A DNA stretch of 64,000 nucleotides, taken from Rhodobacter sp. NTK016B (GTDB taxonomy: Bacteria > Pseudomonadota > Alphaproteobacteria > Rhodobacterales > Rhodobacteraceae). A program made the translations under genes and the position numbers. Each line of letters starts with the position of its first letter. The stretch's first letter is position 1. Under the pieces are notes generated by a model. It had not been told where the DNA came from. It saw nothing but the letters and a program-made list of their open reading frames with translations, and searched no databases. Positions 34,848 through 44,468 of the stretch are shown piece after piece. The stretch is taken from positions 124,001-188,000 of the forward strand of contig NZ_JAFKOK010000010.1 in NCBI RefSeq assembly GCF_017303295.1, written 5' to 3'.

Positions 34848-35738
34848 TCAGCCTTTCGGCGTGAAACGATTGAGCGGCACGCGCAGCACCGCGCGGCCCT
34901 GCGCGTCGGGTTCGGGCAGGCGCCCGCCCCTCAGATTCACCTGAAGCGCATGCAGCATCCGGTCCGGCAGGCCCAGCGTCGCATCGCGCGCCTCGCGGGT
35001 TTCGATGAACTCGGCCTTGGTGATCCCGTCCTTCATATGCTTGTTCGTTGCGCGGTGCTCGGCCACCGTCGCCATGCAGGCGGGATCGTCGCCGTAATCG
35101 TGGCCGATAAAGACCCGCGTGTCCCCCGGCAGGTCCAGAATCGTGCGGATCGAGTGCCACAGCTCTTCGGTCGAGCCGCCGGGAAAATCCGCGCGGGCCG
35201 AACCGCTCTCAGGCATCATCAGCGTATCATGCGCGAAGATCGCATCGCCGATCCTGTAGCTGACCGACGCGAGCGTGTGCCCGGTCGACAGGATCACCTG
35301 AGCCTGCAGCCCGCCAATCGCAAATGTGTCGCCATCGTCAAACAGCCGGTCCCAGTGATCGGGCTGATCCTGCATGTCGTCCTGCGCATAGAGATCGGCC
35401 CAGAGCCGCTGCACGTCGAGCACCCGGCGCCCGATCCCCTGCCGAGCGCCCAGCTTTTGCGCCAGATAATGCGCGGCCGAGAAATGGTCGGCATGGGGAT
35501 GGGTGTCGAGCACGAAGACCACCGTAAGCCCGCGCTCGCGCAGATAGGACAGGATCTCATCGGCGCAGGCGGTCCATGTGGCCCCGGCGGCGGGGTCGAA
35601 GTTCAACACCGGGTCGATGATCACCGCCTGCCCCGTCTCCGGGTCCGAGGCCACGTATTGCCACGAGCCGGTCGCCTTGTCGTAGAAAGCGGCGACATCC
35701 GGGCTGTTCTGGCTTTGGGTTGCGGGAAAGCGCTGCAT
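34848..35738 (-). CDS. metallo-beta-lactamase-fold hydrolase, ETHE1/Blh-like (putative persulfide dioxygenase)
   Basis: A 296-aa protein of the glyoxalase II-like branch. Seen: TGSWQYVASDPETGQAVIIDPVLNFDP, the metal motif H-x-H-x-D-H (DTHPHADHFSAAHYLA), STGHTLASVSYRIGDAIFAHDTLM, and the C-terminal FIGHDYG. The D-P-V-L-N-F-D-P and GHTLAS motifs point to the sulfur dioxygenase/Blh group, which oxidises glutathione persulfide. The start at 35738 follows TCAGGAGTC. No bigR or rhodanese gene is adjacent, so a sulfide-detoxification role rests on family alone. Confidence 0.85.
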   Translation of the reverse strand: MQRFPATQSQNSPDVAAFYDKATGSWQYVASDPETGQAVIIDPVLNFDPAAGATWTACADEILSYLRERGLTVVFVLDTHPHADHFSAAHYLAQKLGARQGIGRRVLDVQRLWADLYAQDDMQDQPDHWDRLFDDGDTFAIGGLQAQVILSTGHTLASVSYRIGDAIFAHDTLMMPESGSARADFPGGSTEELWHSIRTILDLPGDTRVFIGHDYGDDPACMATVAEHRATNKHMKDGITKAEFIETREARDATLGLPDRMLHALQVNLRGGRLPEPDAQGRAVLRVPLNRFTPKG

Positions 35739-35813
35739 GACGACTCCTGAGATTTGTGGCACGTCTTGCATTCTGAAACGCGAATGTTTGGCAATGGTTC
35801 CGCCGATGCCGGG

Positions 35814-37679
35814 TCAAAAGCCGCGTTCGATGAAGCCGAACAGCGCAAAGAACCGCATCCACCGCGACAATTCCTGCCCGGTCCCGACAGGCTCACCACC
35901 GTCGAGATAGCTCTGGACCAGGCGATCCGCCTGCGCGGCGATCCGGCGGTCGAGGATCACCACCCCGTTTTCCAGATCGTGCAGGAAGCTGCGCTGGTTC
36001 AGGTTGACCGAGCCCGCAACCACCAGCCGATCGTCGATCACGATCAGTTTCGCGTGCAGCAGGCTGGGCATCGGGTCGTAATCGACGAACCGGACCCAGT
36101 CGGCATAGCGGTTGGCAAACCGGCGGTTGAGGCCCGACACCATGAAATCCGTAACCTCGCGCACCCGCACCGTGGCCACCACATCGACCTCGACCCCGCG
36201 TTCGCGCGCCCGCGCCAAAGCCGCGCCGATCATCGGCGGCAGGTTAAGATAGGGCGACGCGATACGGATCCGGCTTTGCGCCGCGTCCAGAAGGCCCGCG
36301 TAATACCGCTCAAGCGCCGCGCCATCGGTATAGGGGACCGAGATGAAGTGGCGCATCGCCCCCTCGCGCAGCGGGCCGGCGGTTCCCGAGGCGATACCGG
36401 GCCGCATGGTCTGGCGCTCGGTATCGCGCAGCCACAGCGCGCCCATATGCTGCACGATAGCCCGCACTTGCGTATCGTCGTGGAAAGCCAGCTCGACATC
36501 CTGATACGCGGTGAAACCGCCGGTCAGGCGCATCTGCGACGGGTCGTACTGGTGCAGGAACGAAAAGCGCGACAGATCCCGCGGCGCTTCGAAGAAATAG
36601 CCTTCATGCATGTTGCGCCCACCGACGATGGCGACCGAGCGCCCTGGCTGGCGCGCGATGGTCGCGAACAGCTTCACATGCGTCACCCGGTGCAGGCGCG
36701 CGAATTGCCCCTCGAAGCCCCGCGCATCGGCGGCAGGCGTGCGGTAAAGCTGCAACTGCACATTCGGATAGCGCGCGGCGAGGCCTTCGAACAGCGCGCG
36801 ATCAGCCTCGGCCAGCATCACATCCGACACAAGGATACGCACGATCGTGCCCCGCGCCGCGTGCCATGCCAGCATCCGCGCGGTCAGGTAGCCCACGAAA
36901 TCGGCGTTGATGTTCAGGTAATTGACGTAGATGAGATCCAGATCCGGGGCGTTGGAGTAATCCAGCGGCAGATCCGGGTCGCCGGTTTCCAGCGCCGCGC
37001 GCGACAACCGGGCGCCTGTCAGGGCCTCGACCCGCGCGTTGAGCGCATCTGCGCCGTCGGCCAGAAACTCGGTCCGTCCCGCTGGCATCGGGCAGGTCGA
37101 ACTCAGCGCCCCCGAGGCCATCATCGCCCGCGCCAGCGGGTCCGCGCCCCCGCCCCCCTCGCAGGCAGGCAGGGCCGCGTCCAAGGCCGCAACGGCGGGG
37201 GCTGCGCGGTCGGTGGCATCCAGCCGCAGCGACCAAGGCGCCCGCCCGCCCGGCGTGACGCTCAGCGTGCAACTCTCGGTCTGGGGCGCGATGTCCAGAA
37301 AACTGCGATGCCGCTCGCCCGGTTCGATCCGTAGCGCCAGCGTCACACCCGCCGGCGCCCATGCCGGGTTCGCGCGCCCGTGGTCAGGCTGGCGCACCCG
37401 CGCCGGGCCGTTGCAGGTGGCGCGCAGGCTATAGGCGCCGTGCCCGCGCGCCAGAAAGGTCAGTGAAACCCGCGCCGCGCCATGCGTGTCGAACACGCTG
37501 TGCCCTTGCCCCGGCGCGGGGCCTTCTTCGGTCAGGACAAGGTAGCTGAGGACATGCGCGCCCTCGGCTGGCGGGGCGATCTGCGGCACCTGCCGGGGCG
37601 CAGGCCCGCGTTCCACCGCTGCGCATCCGGCCAGTGTCGCCAGACAACACAACAATAAGCCGCGCAACCCTTTTACCAT
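35814..37679 (-). CDS. phospholipase D-like lipoprotein with one degenerate HKD motif
   Basis: A 621-aa protein with a lipoprotein signal (LLLCCLATLAGC, lipobox LAGC) and two PLD-type halves. The C-terminal half has a canonical motif HAKLIVIDDRLVVAGSVNLN; the N-terminal one reads HVKLFATIA...VGGRNMHEG, keeping His and Lys but lacking the aspartate at its usual place. Residues about 40-190 are an extra region of no recognised fold. Relatives act in lipid (cardiolipin synthase-like) or nucleotide hydrolysis in the envelope; here an envelope phosphotransferase is likely. The start at 37679 gives the lipoprotein signal; the longer frame does not. Confidence 0.8.
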   Translation of the reverse strand: MVKGLRGLLLCCLATLAGCAAVERGPAPRQVPQIAPPAEGAHVLSYLVLTEEGPAPGQGHSVFDTHGAARVSLTFLARGHGAYSLRATCNGPARVRQPDHGRANPAWAPAGVTLALRIEPGERHRSFLDIAPQTESCTLSVTPGGRAPWSLRLDATDRAAPAVAALDAALPACEGGGGADPLARAMMASGALSSTCPMPAGRTEFLADGADALNARVEALTGARLSRAALETGDPDLPLDYSNAPDLDLIYVNYLNINADFVGYLTARMLAWHAARGTIVRILVSDVMLAEADRALFEGLAARYPNVQLQLYRTPAADARGFEGQFARLHRVTHVKLFATIARQPGRSVAIVGGRNMHEGYFFEAPRDLSRFSFLHQYDPSQMRLTGGFTAYQDVELAFHDDTQVRAIVQHMGALWLRDTERQTMRPGIASGTAGPLREGAMRHFISVPYTDGAALERYYAGLLDAAQSRIRIASPYLNLPPMIGAALARARERGVEVDVVATVRVREVTDFMVSGLNRRFANRYADWVRFVDYDPMPSLLHAKLIVIDDRLVVAGSVNLNQRSFLHDLENGVVILDRRIAAQADRLVQSYLDGGEPVGTGQELSRWMRFFALFGFIERGF

Positions 37680-37842
37680 GGCGCCACAATACCGCGCGCA
37701 AGCGCTGTCGCAAGCCCGCCGCGCGGCGCCCCACACCGCCCCGCACCACGCCGGTCCGGGCCGGTGACCCGCATGGTGCCCGGGAATTGACTTCGCCGCA
37801 CTGCCGCGTCACAAACAGGGCGCGCCTAGCGAGGGGGAAAGT

Positions 37843-38550
37843 ATGCAGAAGATTTACGGTTCGGCAGCCGAGGCTCTGGACGGGCTGGTATTCGACGGCA
37901 TGACCATTGCCGCCGGTGGTTTTGGCCTGTGCGGCATCCCGGAACTGCTGATCGACGCGCTGGTCGAAACCGGGGTCAAGGACCTCACCATCGCCTCGAA
38001 CAATTGCGGCGTTGACGGCTTCGGTCTGGGCAAGCTGCTGGATACCAAGCAGATAAAAAAGATGATCTCGTCCTATGTCGGCGAGAACGCGGAATTCATG
38101 CGTCAGTACCTGTCGGGCGAGCTTGAGCTCGAATTCAACCCGCAGGGCACACTGGCCGAGCGGATGCGCGCCGCTGGCGCGGGCATTCCGGGCTTCTACA
38201 CCAAGACCGGGGTCGGCACGCAGATCGCAGACGGCAAGGAACACAAGGATTTCAACGGCGAAACCTATATCCTTGAAACCGGCCTGTTCATGGACCTGTC
38301 GATCGTCAAGGCGTGGAAGGCCGATGAAACCGGCAACCTCGTGTTCCGCAAGACCGCGCGGAACTTCAACCCGCCGGCGGCGACCTGTGGCAAGGTCTGC
38401 ATCGTCGAGGTCGAGGAAATCGTGCCCAACGGCTCGCTCGATCCCGATCACATCCACCTGCCCGGCATCTACGTGAACCGCATCATCCAAGGCGAGCACG
38501 AGAAGCGCATCGAGAAGGTGACCACCCGCAGCCGCAAGACCGCCGCGTAA
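37843..38550 (+). CDS. scoA: 3-oxoacid (succinyl-CoA:3-ketoacid) CoA-transferase subunit A
   Basis: Activates acetoacetate by CoA transfer from succinyl-CoA. The 235-aa subunit has the CoA-transferase signature [41 protein letters not shown] near the end, and [32 protein letters not shown] in the middle. Normally subunit B follows at once; here two unrelated genes lie between. Its stop overlaps the next start (TAATG). ATG 37843 is preceded by GAGGGGGAAAG. Confidence 0.94.
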   Translation: MQKIYGSAAEALDGLVFDGMTIAAGGFGLCGIPELLIDALVETGVKDLTIASNNCGVDGFGLGKLLDTKQIKKMISSYVGENAEFMRQYLSGELELEFNPQGTLAERMRAAGAGIPGFYTKTGVGTQIADGKEHKDFNGETYILETGLFMDLSIVKAWKADETGNLVFRKTARNFNPPAATCGKVCIVEVEEIVPNGSLDPDHIHLPGIYVNRIIQGEHEKRIEKVTTRSRKTAA

Positions 38551-39593
38551 TGTCCTCGCCCTATTCCGACCTCCCCAAGCGCGCCTATTGGCGTAGCGGC
38601 GTCGCCGAACGCGCGCCGCTAGATCCCGGTGATCTGTACCAACCGCGCTTCGAGGTCGGAATGTCTACGCGCGTGGCCACGGCCGGCAGTTGCTTCGCGC
38701 AGCATGTCGGTCGCGCGCTGCGCGGCGCGGGGCTCGACGTGATCGATGCCGAGCCACTGCCCGTCGGTATTCCCGACAGCGTGGCCACAGGCTTTGGCTA
38801 CCGGCTTTATTCGGCGCGCTACGGCAATATCTATACCGCACGGCAGCTCTTGCAGCTCGTCCGCGAGGCCGAGGGCAGCTTTACGCCCGCCGATCCCGTC
38901 TGGACCAAGGACGGTCGCCATTTCGATGCACAACGTCCCTCGGTCGAACCCGACGGGCTGGATAGCCCCGAGGCCGTGCAGGCCCACCGCGCGGGCCATC
39001 TCGCGGCGATACGCAGCCTGCTGCGGCAGGCGGACCTGTTCGTCTTCACTTTCGGCCTGACCGAATGCTGGATGCACCGCGACAGCGGCACCGTCTTTCC
39101 GACCGCGCCGGGCACGATCGCCGGCACCTACGACCCCGAGCATTACGTCTTCAAGAACTTCGACGCGATCGAAGTGCTCGAGGATTTCGAGGCCTTCCGC
39201 ACCATTGCCAAGTCGATCAATCCCGACATGCGGTTTCTGGTCACCGTCTCGCCGGTTCCACTGACAGCCACCGCGACCGGCCAGCATGTCGAGGTCGCGA
39301 CGACCTATTCCAAATCCGTCCTGCGCGCCGTCGCCGGCATGCTCTATGCCCGACACGAGGACATCGACTATTTCGCCTCCTACGAAGTGATCACCTCGCT
39401 GAACACGCGCGGCGCCTATTACGACGCCAACCAGCGCAACGTGAACGCCCGGGGCGTCGCCACGGCGATGCAGATGTTCCTCGGCGCCCACAACCTTGAC
39501 GGCACGGGACGCACCGGAGCGCCGCGCAGCCAGAGCGCGAACGCCGCCGATGTCGTGTGCGAGGACGCGTTGCTCGAGGCTTTCGCGCAATGA
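38550..39593 (+). CDS. GSCFA domain-containing protein (SGNH-like hydrolase superfamily)
   Basis: A 347-aa protein named from its motif ATAGSCFAQHVG (GSCFA at residues 46-50). The family is related to SGNH/GDSL esterases; other segments seen are VATGFGYRLYSARYGNIYTARQLLQL, FVFTFGLTECWMHRDSG, and VTVSPVPLTATATGQHVEVATTYSKSVLRAVA. It may act on acyl or polysaccharide esters, but no substrate is known to me. It overlaps scoA upstream and the SGNH-like gene downstream, so all are co-translated. Confidence 0.88.
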   Translation: MSSPYSDLPKRAYWRSGVAERAPLDPGDLYQPRFEVGMSTRVATAGSCFAQHVGRALRGAGLDVIDAEPLPVGIPDSVATGFGYRLYSARYGNIYTARQLLQLVREAEGSFTPADPVWTKDGRHFDAQRPSVEPDGLDSPEAVQAHRAGHLAAIRSLLRQADLFVFTFGLTECWMHRDSGTVFPTAPGTIAGTYDPEHYVFKNFDAIEVLEDFEAFRTIAKSINPDMRFLVTVSPVPLTATATGQHVEVATTYSKSVLRAVAGMLYARHEDIDYFASYEVITSLNTRGAYYDANQRNVNARGVATAMQMFLGAHNLDGTGRTGAPRSQSANAADVVCEDALLEAFAQ

Positions 39594-40438
39594 CCCGGCT
39601 GATCATTCTGGGCAATTCTCACCTCGGCGCCCTGCGCGCTGCACTGCGCGAACAGCCGCAGCTGGCGCAAGGCACCGAGATCGCCTTTTTCGGCGGCATT
39701 GCCCCTGTCTTCAAGGCTATGTCGCTCAGCCCCGATCTGCACTTCGGGCTGATCGGCCCGCACGATGTGCCCGCAGCCAATGTCGAGCAGACGAAAAAGC
39801 TGTTCGGCGGCACAACCATCGACCTGAAAAACGCCGACGCGGTGGCGATTTCGGGGGTTGCATGGCATGTTTGGACGATGGTGGAACTGCTTGGTCGCTA
39901 CATCGTTGACGGGCTTACCGATAACACCACCGAAGCCGGGTCCGGCGAAGCGGCGCTGCGCCTGTCGCGCCCCGCTTTCGAGGCGGTGCTCAAGGCGCTT
40001 GCCGAGGCAAGCCTTGCCCCGCTCGCATGGACCCGTGCGCTGGATGTGCCCGTCCATATCGCACTGCGCGCGGTCCCGCCCGAGACCTTGATCACCCAGA
40101 GCAAACCCGCTTCGCGGACCAACCGGGCGACACGGCACGGCTTAGCGCAAGCGCTGCAGCGGCTCGAGACGCTGATCGTCGAAACCGGCGCCCGGCAGGG
40201 TCTTTACGTGCGACCGCAACCCGCGCAGACCCGTGCGGTCACCGGCTGGACGCTGGCCGAGTTTCAGCGCGGCGCGGTCCGTCTTGCGCCCGGCGCCCAA
40301 TCGGCTGCCGGACAGAAGCCCGACAACGAGCATATGAACACCGCCTATGGCGCGGCGTGCCTTACTGACCTACTGAACCGGATCGAAACCGAGCAGCGCC
40401 CGACCGGCCCGGATCTCGCAAACACTCAAGGAGGATGA
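39590..40438 (+). CDS. SGNH-like hydrolase-fold protein, unknown function
   Basis: A 282-aa protein that starts MTRLIILGNSHLGALRAAL, with GNSH (S10) at the place of the SGNH nucleophile block, and ends with D245-N-E-H248-M-N-x2-YG, matching the D-x-x-H catalytic pair of SGNH esterases. I assign no substrate. The start overlaps the GSCFA stop (ATGA), and its last codons carry AAGGAGG, the ribosome site of scoB. Together with the GSCFA gene it forms a two-gene insert in the scoAB operon. Confidence 0.75.
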   Translation: MTRLIILGNSHLGALRAALREQPQLAQGTEIAFFGGIAPVFKAMSLSPDLHFGLIGPHDVPAANVEQTKKLFGGTTIDLKNADAVAISGVAWHVWTMVELLGRYIVDGLTDNTTEAGSGEAALRLSRPAFEAVLKALAEASLAPLAWTRALDVPVHIALRAVPPETLITQSKPASRTNRATRHGLAQALQRLETLIVETGARQGLYVRPQPAQTRAVTGWTLAEFQRGAVRLAPGAQSAAGQKPDNEHMNTAYGAACLTDLLNRIETEQRPTGPDLANTQGG

Positions 40439-40442
40439 CAAC

Positions 40443-41069
40443 ATGGCCTGGGATCGCAACCAGATGGCCGCCCGCGCGGCGCTCGAACTCGAAGACGGCA
40501 TGTATGTGAACCTCGGGATCGGCATCCCGACGCTCGTCGCCAATTATGTCGGCGACAAAGACATCACGCTGCAATCGGAAAACGGCATGCTGGGCATGGG
40601 CCCCTTCCCCTATGAGGGCGAGGAAGACCCTGACCTGATCAATGCCGGCAAGCAGACGATCACCGAACTGCCCCGCACCGCCTATTTCGACAGCGCAACC
40701 TCGTTCGCGATGATCCGCGGCGGCAAGATCGCCGCGGCGATCCTCGGCGCGATGGAAGTGGCCGAGAACGGCGATCTGGCGAACTGGATGATCCCCGGCA
40801 AGCTGGTCAAGGGCATGGGCGGCGCGATGGACCTCGTCGCGGGCGTGAAGCGCGTGATCGTGGTCATGGACCACACCAACAAGCACGGTGAATCGAAGGT
40901 CCTCAAGGCCTGCACGCTGCCGCTGACCGGCACCGGCGTCGTCGACCGCATCATCACCAATCTGGGCGTGCTCGACGTGGTCGAAGGCGGACTGAAGATC
41001 GTCGAATGCGCCGAGGGCGTGACCGAGGACGAGCTCCGCGCCGCGACCGAGGCGACGATTGTCAACTGA
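40443..41069 (+). CDS. scoB: 3-oxoacid CoA-transferase subunit B
   Basis: Catalytic partner of ScoA. The 208-aa subunit has NLGIGIPTLVANY and the active-site glutamate E46 in LQSENGMLGMGP, which forms the CoA thioester; ITNLGVLDV and the C-terminal AEGVTEDELRAATEA are also standard. The strong ribosome site AAGGAGG (40428-40434) lies inside the end of the preceding SGNH-like gene. It is 1,892 bp from the end of scoA, whereas the two are adjacent in most genomes. Confidence 0.95.
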   Translation: MAWDRNQMAARAALELEDGMYVNLGIGIPTLVANYVGDKDITLQSENGMLGMGPFPYEGEEDPDLINAGKQTITELPRTAYFDSATSFAMIRGGKIAAAILGAMEVAENGDLANWMIPGKLVKGMGGAMDLVAGVKRVIVVMDHTNKHGESKVLKACTLPLTGTGVVDRIITNLGVLDVVEGGLKIVECAEGVTEDELRAATEATIVN

Positions 41070-41352
41070 CCTGCCGATTGAGCGCGCGGTCACCGGCTCG
41101 AAGGGCCGATACGTGATGCGGCGGGACGGCGAAGAGGCGGAACTCACCTTTTCGATCGTCTCGCCCACGCTCATCATCGCCGATCATACCGGCGTGCCCG
41201 ACAGTTTCCGCGGCACCGGCGCCGGAAAGGCGCTGGTCGAAAGGCTGGTCGCCGATGCCCGCGCTGAAGGCGTGAAAATCGTGCCGCTCTGCCCTTTCGT
41301 AAACGCCCAGCGCGCGCGTCACCCCGAATGGGCGGACGTGTTCCAAGTCTGA
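41059..41352 (+). CDS. small GNAT-type acetyltransferase (COG2388 type)
   Basis: A 97-aa protein with the shortened GNAT fold of the YjdJ/COG2388 group: RYVMRRDGEEAELTF, then HTGVPDSFRGTGAGKALVERLVADARAEGVKIVPLCPFV, and a final HPEWADV. TTG at 41059 is chosen, overlapping the scoB stop; the first in-frame ATG lies 19 codons in and would delete the first strand. Target unknown. Coupled to scoB. Confidence 0.82.
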   Translation: MSTDLPIERAVTGSKGRYVMRRDGEEAELTFSIVSPTLIIADHTGVPDSFRGTGAGKALVERLVADARAEGVKIVPLCPFVNAQRARHPEWADVFQV

Positions 41353-41409
41353 GCCTTCGCACCGCAGGCCCGGCACGCGCCAGCCCTGCGGCCGCGCGCA
41401 GCGGAAGCG

Positions 41410-41440
41410 TTGATTGAGTATTTTGGGCAGAATGAAAGGG
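41410..41440 (+). repeat. dispersed intergenic repeat, copy C1 (core only)
   Basis: TGATTGAGTATTTTGGGCAG followed by AATGAAAGGG is a core of the copy A subtype (GAGTATTTG...AAA.TGAAGG), in the orientation of the acetyltransferase gene ending at 41352. There is no clear TGTCT-loop hairpin. Confidence 0.55.
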
Positions 41441-41473
41441 CGCGCGCATCACGGCGCGGCATCTTCATTCGGG

Positions 41474-41545
41474 CATCTTTGATCCGGAAATATCCTCGGG
41501 GGTGAATTGGCCGTCAGGCAAAGAGGGGGCAGACAGCCCCCTCCC
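41474..41545 (-). repeat. dispersed intergenic repeat, copy C2
   Basis: On the minus strand, downstream of ilvD: hairpin GGGGGC/GCCCCC with loop TGTCT (arms 41536-41541 and 41525-41530 in plus coordinates), then CACCCCCGAGGATATTTCCG and AAAGATG. The orientation matches ilvD, so the two convergent genes each have their own copy. Confidence 0.8.
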
Positions 41546-41572
41546 TCATCCGGCAGGCGCGGCGCCCTTGGC

Positions 41573-43414
41573 TTATTCCTCGCCCGGCAGGATCCGCACG
41601 CCGCCCTTGTCCGCCGACGAGGCGAACATCGCATAAGCCTTCAGCGCGGTCGACACGGCCCGCTTGCGGGGTGCAGCCGGTTTCCACGGCAGCGGGCCCT
41701 TCTCCTCGCGCCGCGCGGCCAGAGTGGCGTCGTCCACGGCCAGGTTAATCGAGCGGTTGGGGATGTCGATCTCGATCGTGTCGCCGGTCTCGACCAGCCC
41801 GATCAGCCCGCCTTCCGCCGCTTCTGGCGAGGCATGGCCAATCGACAGCCCCGAGGTCCCGCCCGAGAAGCGGCCATCGGTCAGCAGCGCGCAGGCTTTG
41901 CCAAGGCCCTTCGACTTCAGATAGCTGGTCGGGTACAGCATTTCCTGCATCCCCGGCCCGCCCTGCGGCCCCTCAAAGCGGATGACCACGACCTCGCCTT
42001 CCTTGACCTTGCCGGTCAGGATGCCGCTGACCGCGTCGTCCTGGCTTTCATAGACCCGCGCGGTGCCGGTGAATTTCAGGATCGAATCGTCCACGCCCGC
42101 GGTCTTCACGATGCAGCCGTTGAGCGCGATGTTCCCGAACAGCACCGCCAGCCCGCCATCCTTGGAAAAGGCGTGTTCGACATTGCGGATCACGCCGTCA
42201 TCGCGGTCGTCATCCAGCGCCTTGTAGCGGTTCTCGGTCGAGAAAGCCTGCGTGGTGCGCACGCCACCCGGCGCGGCGCGGTAGAATTCGTCCACTTTCG
42301 GGTCGTTGGCCGTCTTGATGTCCCAGGTCGACAGCGCCTCGGCCATCGAGCCCGAATGCACCGTGCGCACGGTGTCATGCAGCAGCCCGCCGCGATTCAT
42401 CTCGCCAAGGATGCCCATGATCCCGCCCGCGCGGTGGACGTCTTCCATATGCACGTTCTGGGTGTTGGGCGCGACCTTGCACAGGCAGGGAACCTTGCGG
42501 CTCAGCCGGTCGATATCCTGCATGGTGAAATCCACGCCGCCCTCATAGGCGATGGCCAGAAGGTGCAGCACCGTGTTGGTCGAGCCGCCCATCGCGATGT
42601 CGAGCGACATGGCGTTCTCGAAGGCCTCGAAGGTCGCGACCTCGCGCGGCAGGTAGCCGGGCTCGCCGCGCTCGTAATGGGCCTTGGTGATCTCGACGAT
42701 CCGACGACCGGCGCGCAGGAAGATTTCCTTGCGGTCGGCATGGGTGGCCAGCATCGAGCCGTTGCCCGGCAGCGCAAGGCCCAGCGCCTCGGCCAGACAA
42801 TTCATCGAGTTCGCTGTGAACATACCCGAGCACGAGCCGCAGGTCGGGCAGGCATTCTGTTCGAATTCCTCGACCTGCTCGTCGGTGTAATGGTCGTCGG
42901 CGGCGACGATCATCGCGTCGATCAGGTCGACCTTGCGCACCAGATCGCCGATTTCGACCTTGCCCGCTTCCATCGGCCCGCCCGAGACGAAGATCGTCGG
43001 GATGTTGAGCCGCATCGAGGCCATCATCATGCCCGGCGTGATCTTGTCGCAGTTCGAGATGCAGACCATCGCGTCGGCGCAATGGGCGTTGACCATGTAT
43101 TCGACCGAATCCGCGATCAGCTCGCGCGACGGCAGCGAATAGAGCATCCCGTCATGGCCCATCGCGATCCCGTCATCGACGGCGATGGTGTTGAATTCCT
43201 TGGCCACACCGCCCGCCGCTTCGATTTCCCGCGCGACCATCTGGCCCAGATCCTTGAGGTGGACATGGCCCGGTACGAACTGGGTGAAGCTGTTGACCAC
43301 GGCGATGATGGGCTTGCCGAAATCGCTGTCGGTCATCCCCGTGGCGCGCCAGAGGCCCCGGGCCCCGGCCATGTTGCGGCCATGGGTGGAACGGCGGGAG
43401 CGGTAATGCGGCAT
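41573..43414 (-). CDS. ilvD: dihydroxy-acid dehydratase
   Basis: Fe-S enzyme of branched-chain amino acid and pantothenate synthesis. The 613-aa protein shows [47 protein letters not shown] and [19 protein letters not shown], with the cluster cysteines of the IlvD/Edd family, and [20 protein letters not shown] near the C-terminus. Full length. It is divergent from tpiA, 180 bp away, and a repeat copy follows its stop. Confidence 0.97.
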   Translation of the reverse strand: MPHYRSRRSTHGRNMAGARGLWRATGMTDSDFGKPIIAVVNSFTQFVPGHVHLKDLGQMVAREIEAAGGVAKEFNTIAVDDGIAMGHDGMLYSLPSRELIADSVEYMVNAHCADAMVCISNCDKITPGMMMASMRLNIPTIFVSGGPMEAGKVEIGDLVRKVDLIDAMIVAADDHYTDEQVEEFEQNACPTCGSCSGMFTANSMNCLAEALGLALPGNGSMLATHADRKEIFLRAGRRIVEITKAHYERGEPGYLPREVATFEAFENAMSLDIAMGGSTNTVLHLLAIAYEGGVDFTMQDIDRLSRKVPCLCKVAPNTQNVHMEDVHRAGGIMGILGEMNRGGLLHDTVRTVHSGSMAEALSTWDIKTANDPKVDEFYRAAPGGVRTTQAFSTENRYKALDDDRDDGVIRNVEHAFSKDGGLAVLFGNIALNGCIVKTAGVDDSILKFTGTARVYESQDDAVSGILTGKVKEGEVVVIRFEGPQGGPGMQEMLYPTSYLKSKGLGKACALLTDGRFSGGTSGLSIGHASPEAAEGGLIGLVETGDTIEIDIPNRSINLAVDDATLAARREEKGPLPWKPAAPRKRAVSTALKAYAMFASSADKGGVRILPGEE

Positions 43415-43594
43415 GGTAGCGTCCTCGTGACTGTCTTGGCGCTCAATAGCGCAGATCGGGCGGGCGGGACAAGAAACTTACCCCCTGTGCCCCACAAATC
43501 GTGCGCCCGGCGCCAAGGATCAAGGGTGCGGCGGGATGCGGGCTTGGCCCCGGCAGCGGCATCGGGTTAACTCGGACCAAACAGGGAGACTGTC

Positions 43595-44326
43595 ATGAGC
43601 ATCCGCAAACTCGCCGCCGGGAACTGGAAGATGAACGGGCTGACCGCCCAGCTGACCGAGGCCATGGCACTGGCCGCAGCCCATCCGCAGCCCGATCTCG
43701 ACATCCTGATCTGCCCGCCCGCGACGCTGCTGGCGCCTATGGCGACGGCGATGACCGGCACCTCGGTCGCGGTCGGCGGGCAGGATTGCCATGCCGCCGA
43801 GAAAGGCGCGCATACTGGCGACATTTCCGCCACGATGCTCAGCGATGCGGGCGCGTCTTACGTGATCCTTGGCCATTCCGAGCGCCGCGCCGATCATGGC
43901 GAAAGCTCTGCCGATGTCGCCGCGAAGACGCAGGCCGCCTGGGCCGCGGGGCTGATTGCCGTGGTCTGCCTGGGTGAAACCGAGACACAGCGCGATGCCG
44001 GCGAGACGCTGACGGTGATCGGCGCGCAACTGGCCGAGTCGCTGCCCGAGGGCGCGACGGCCGAGAATACCGTCATCGCCTATGAGCCCGTCTGGGCCAT
44101 CGGCACCGGCCGCACCCCGACCGAGGAACAGATCGCCGAGGTCCACGCCTTTCTGCGCAAGAACGCGCCCGATGCGGGGATCCGGCTGCTTTATGGCGGG
44201 TCGGTCAATCCCAAGAACGCCGCGACGATCTTCGCCATCGCCGATGTGGACGGCGCGCTGGTCGGCGGCGCTTCGCTGAAGGCCGAGGATTTCGGCGCCA
44301 TCGTCACCGCTTTGCAAGAGGCCTGA
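43595..44326 (+). CDS. tpiA: triosephosphate isomerase
   Basis: Glycolytic/gluconeogenic isomerase of 243 aa. Catalytic residues are all present: K12 (GNWKMN), H94 (ILGHSERR) and E164 ([12 protein letters not shown]), with the phosphate-binding [12 protein letters not shown] and LVGGASL. The ATG at 43595 follows CAGGGAG. GTTAAC occurs about 30 bp upstream. It is followed by a repeat copy. Confidence 0.97.
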   Translation: MSIRKLAAGNWKMNGLTAQLTEAMALAAAHPQPDLDILICPPATLLAPMATAMTGTSVAVGGQDCHAAEKGAHTGDISATMLSDAGASYVILGHSERRADHGESSADVAAKTQAAWAAGLIAVVCLGETETQRDAGETLTVIGAQLAESLPEGATAENTVIAYEPVWAIGTGRTPTEEQIAEVHAFLRKNAPDAGIRLLYGGSVNPKNAATIFAIADVDGALVGGASLKAEDFGAIVTALQEA

Positions 44327-44340
44327 GCGCCGCGCCGGGA

Positions 44341-44421
44341 CCACGCGGGGCAAGGGGGCTGTCTGCCCCCTCTTTGCCGTGCGGCAAATTCACCCCCGAG
44401 GATATTTACGGAACAAAGATG
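44341..44421 (+). repeat. dispersed intergenic repeat, copy D
   Basis: After the tpiA stop: hairpin GGGGGC/GCCCCC with loop TGTCT (44354-44359 with 44365-44370), a second small hairpin TTTGCC/GGCAAA (44373-44388), then CACCCCCGAGGATATTTACG and AAAGATGG. Same orientation as tpiA. Confidence 0.82.
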
Positions 44422-44468
44422 GGCAATTTTCGTCGAATTGTCCGTAACTGTTGAGTCCTACACCCGCG

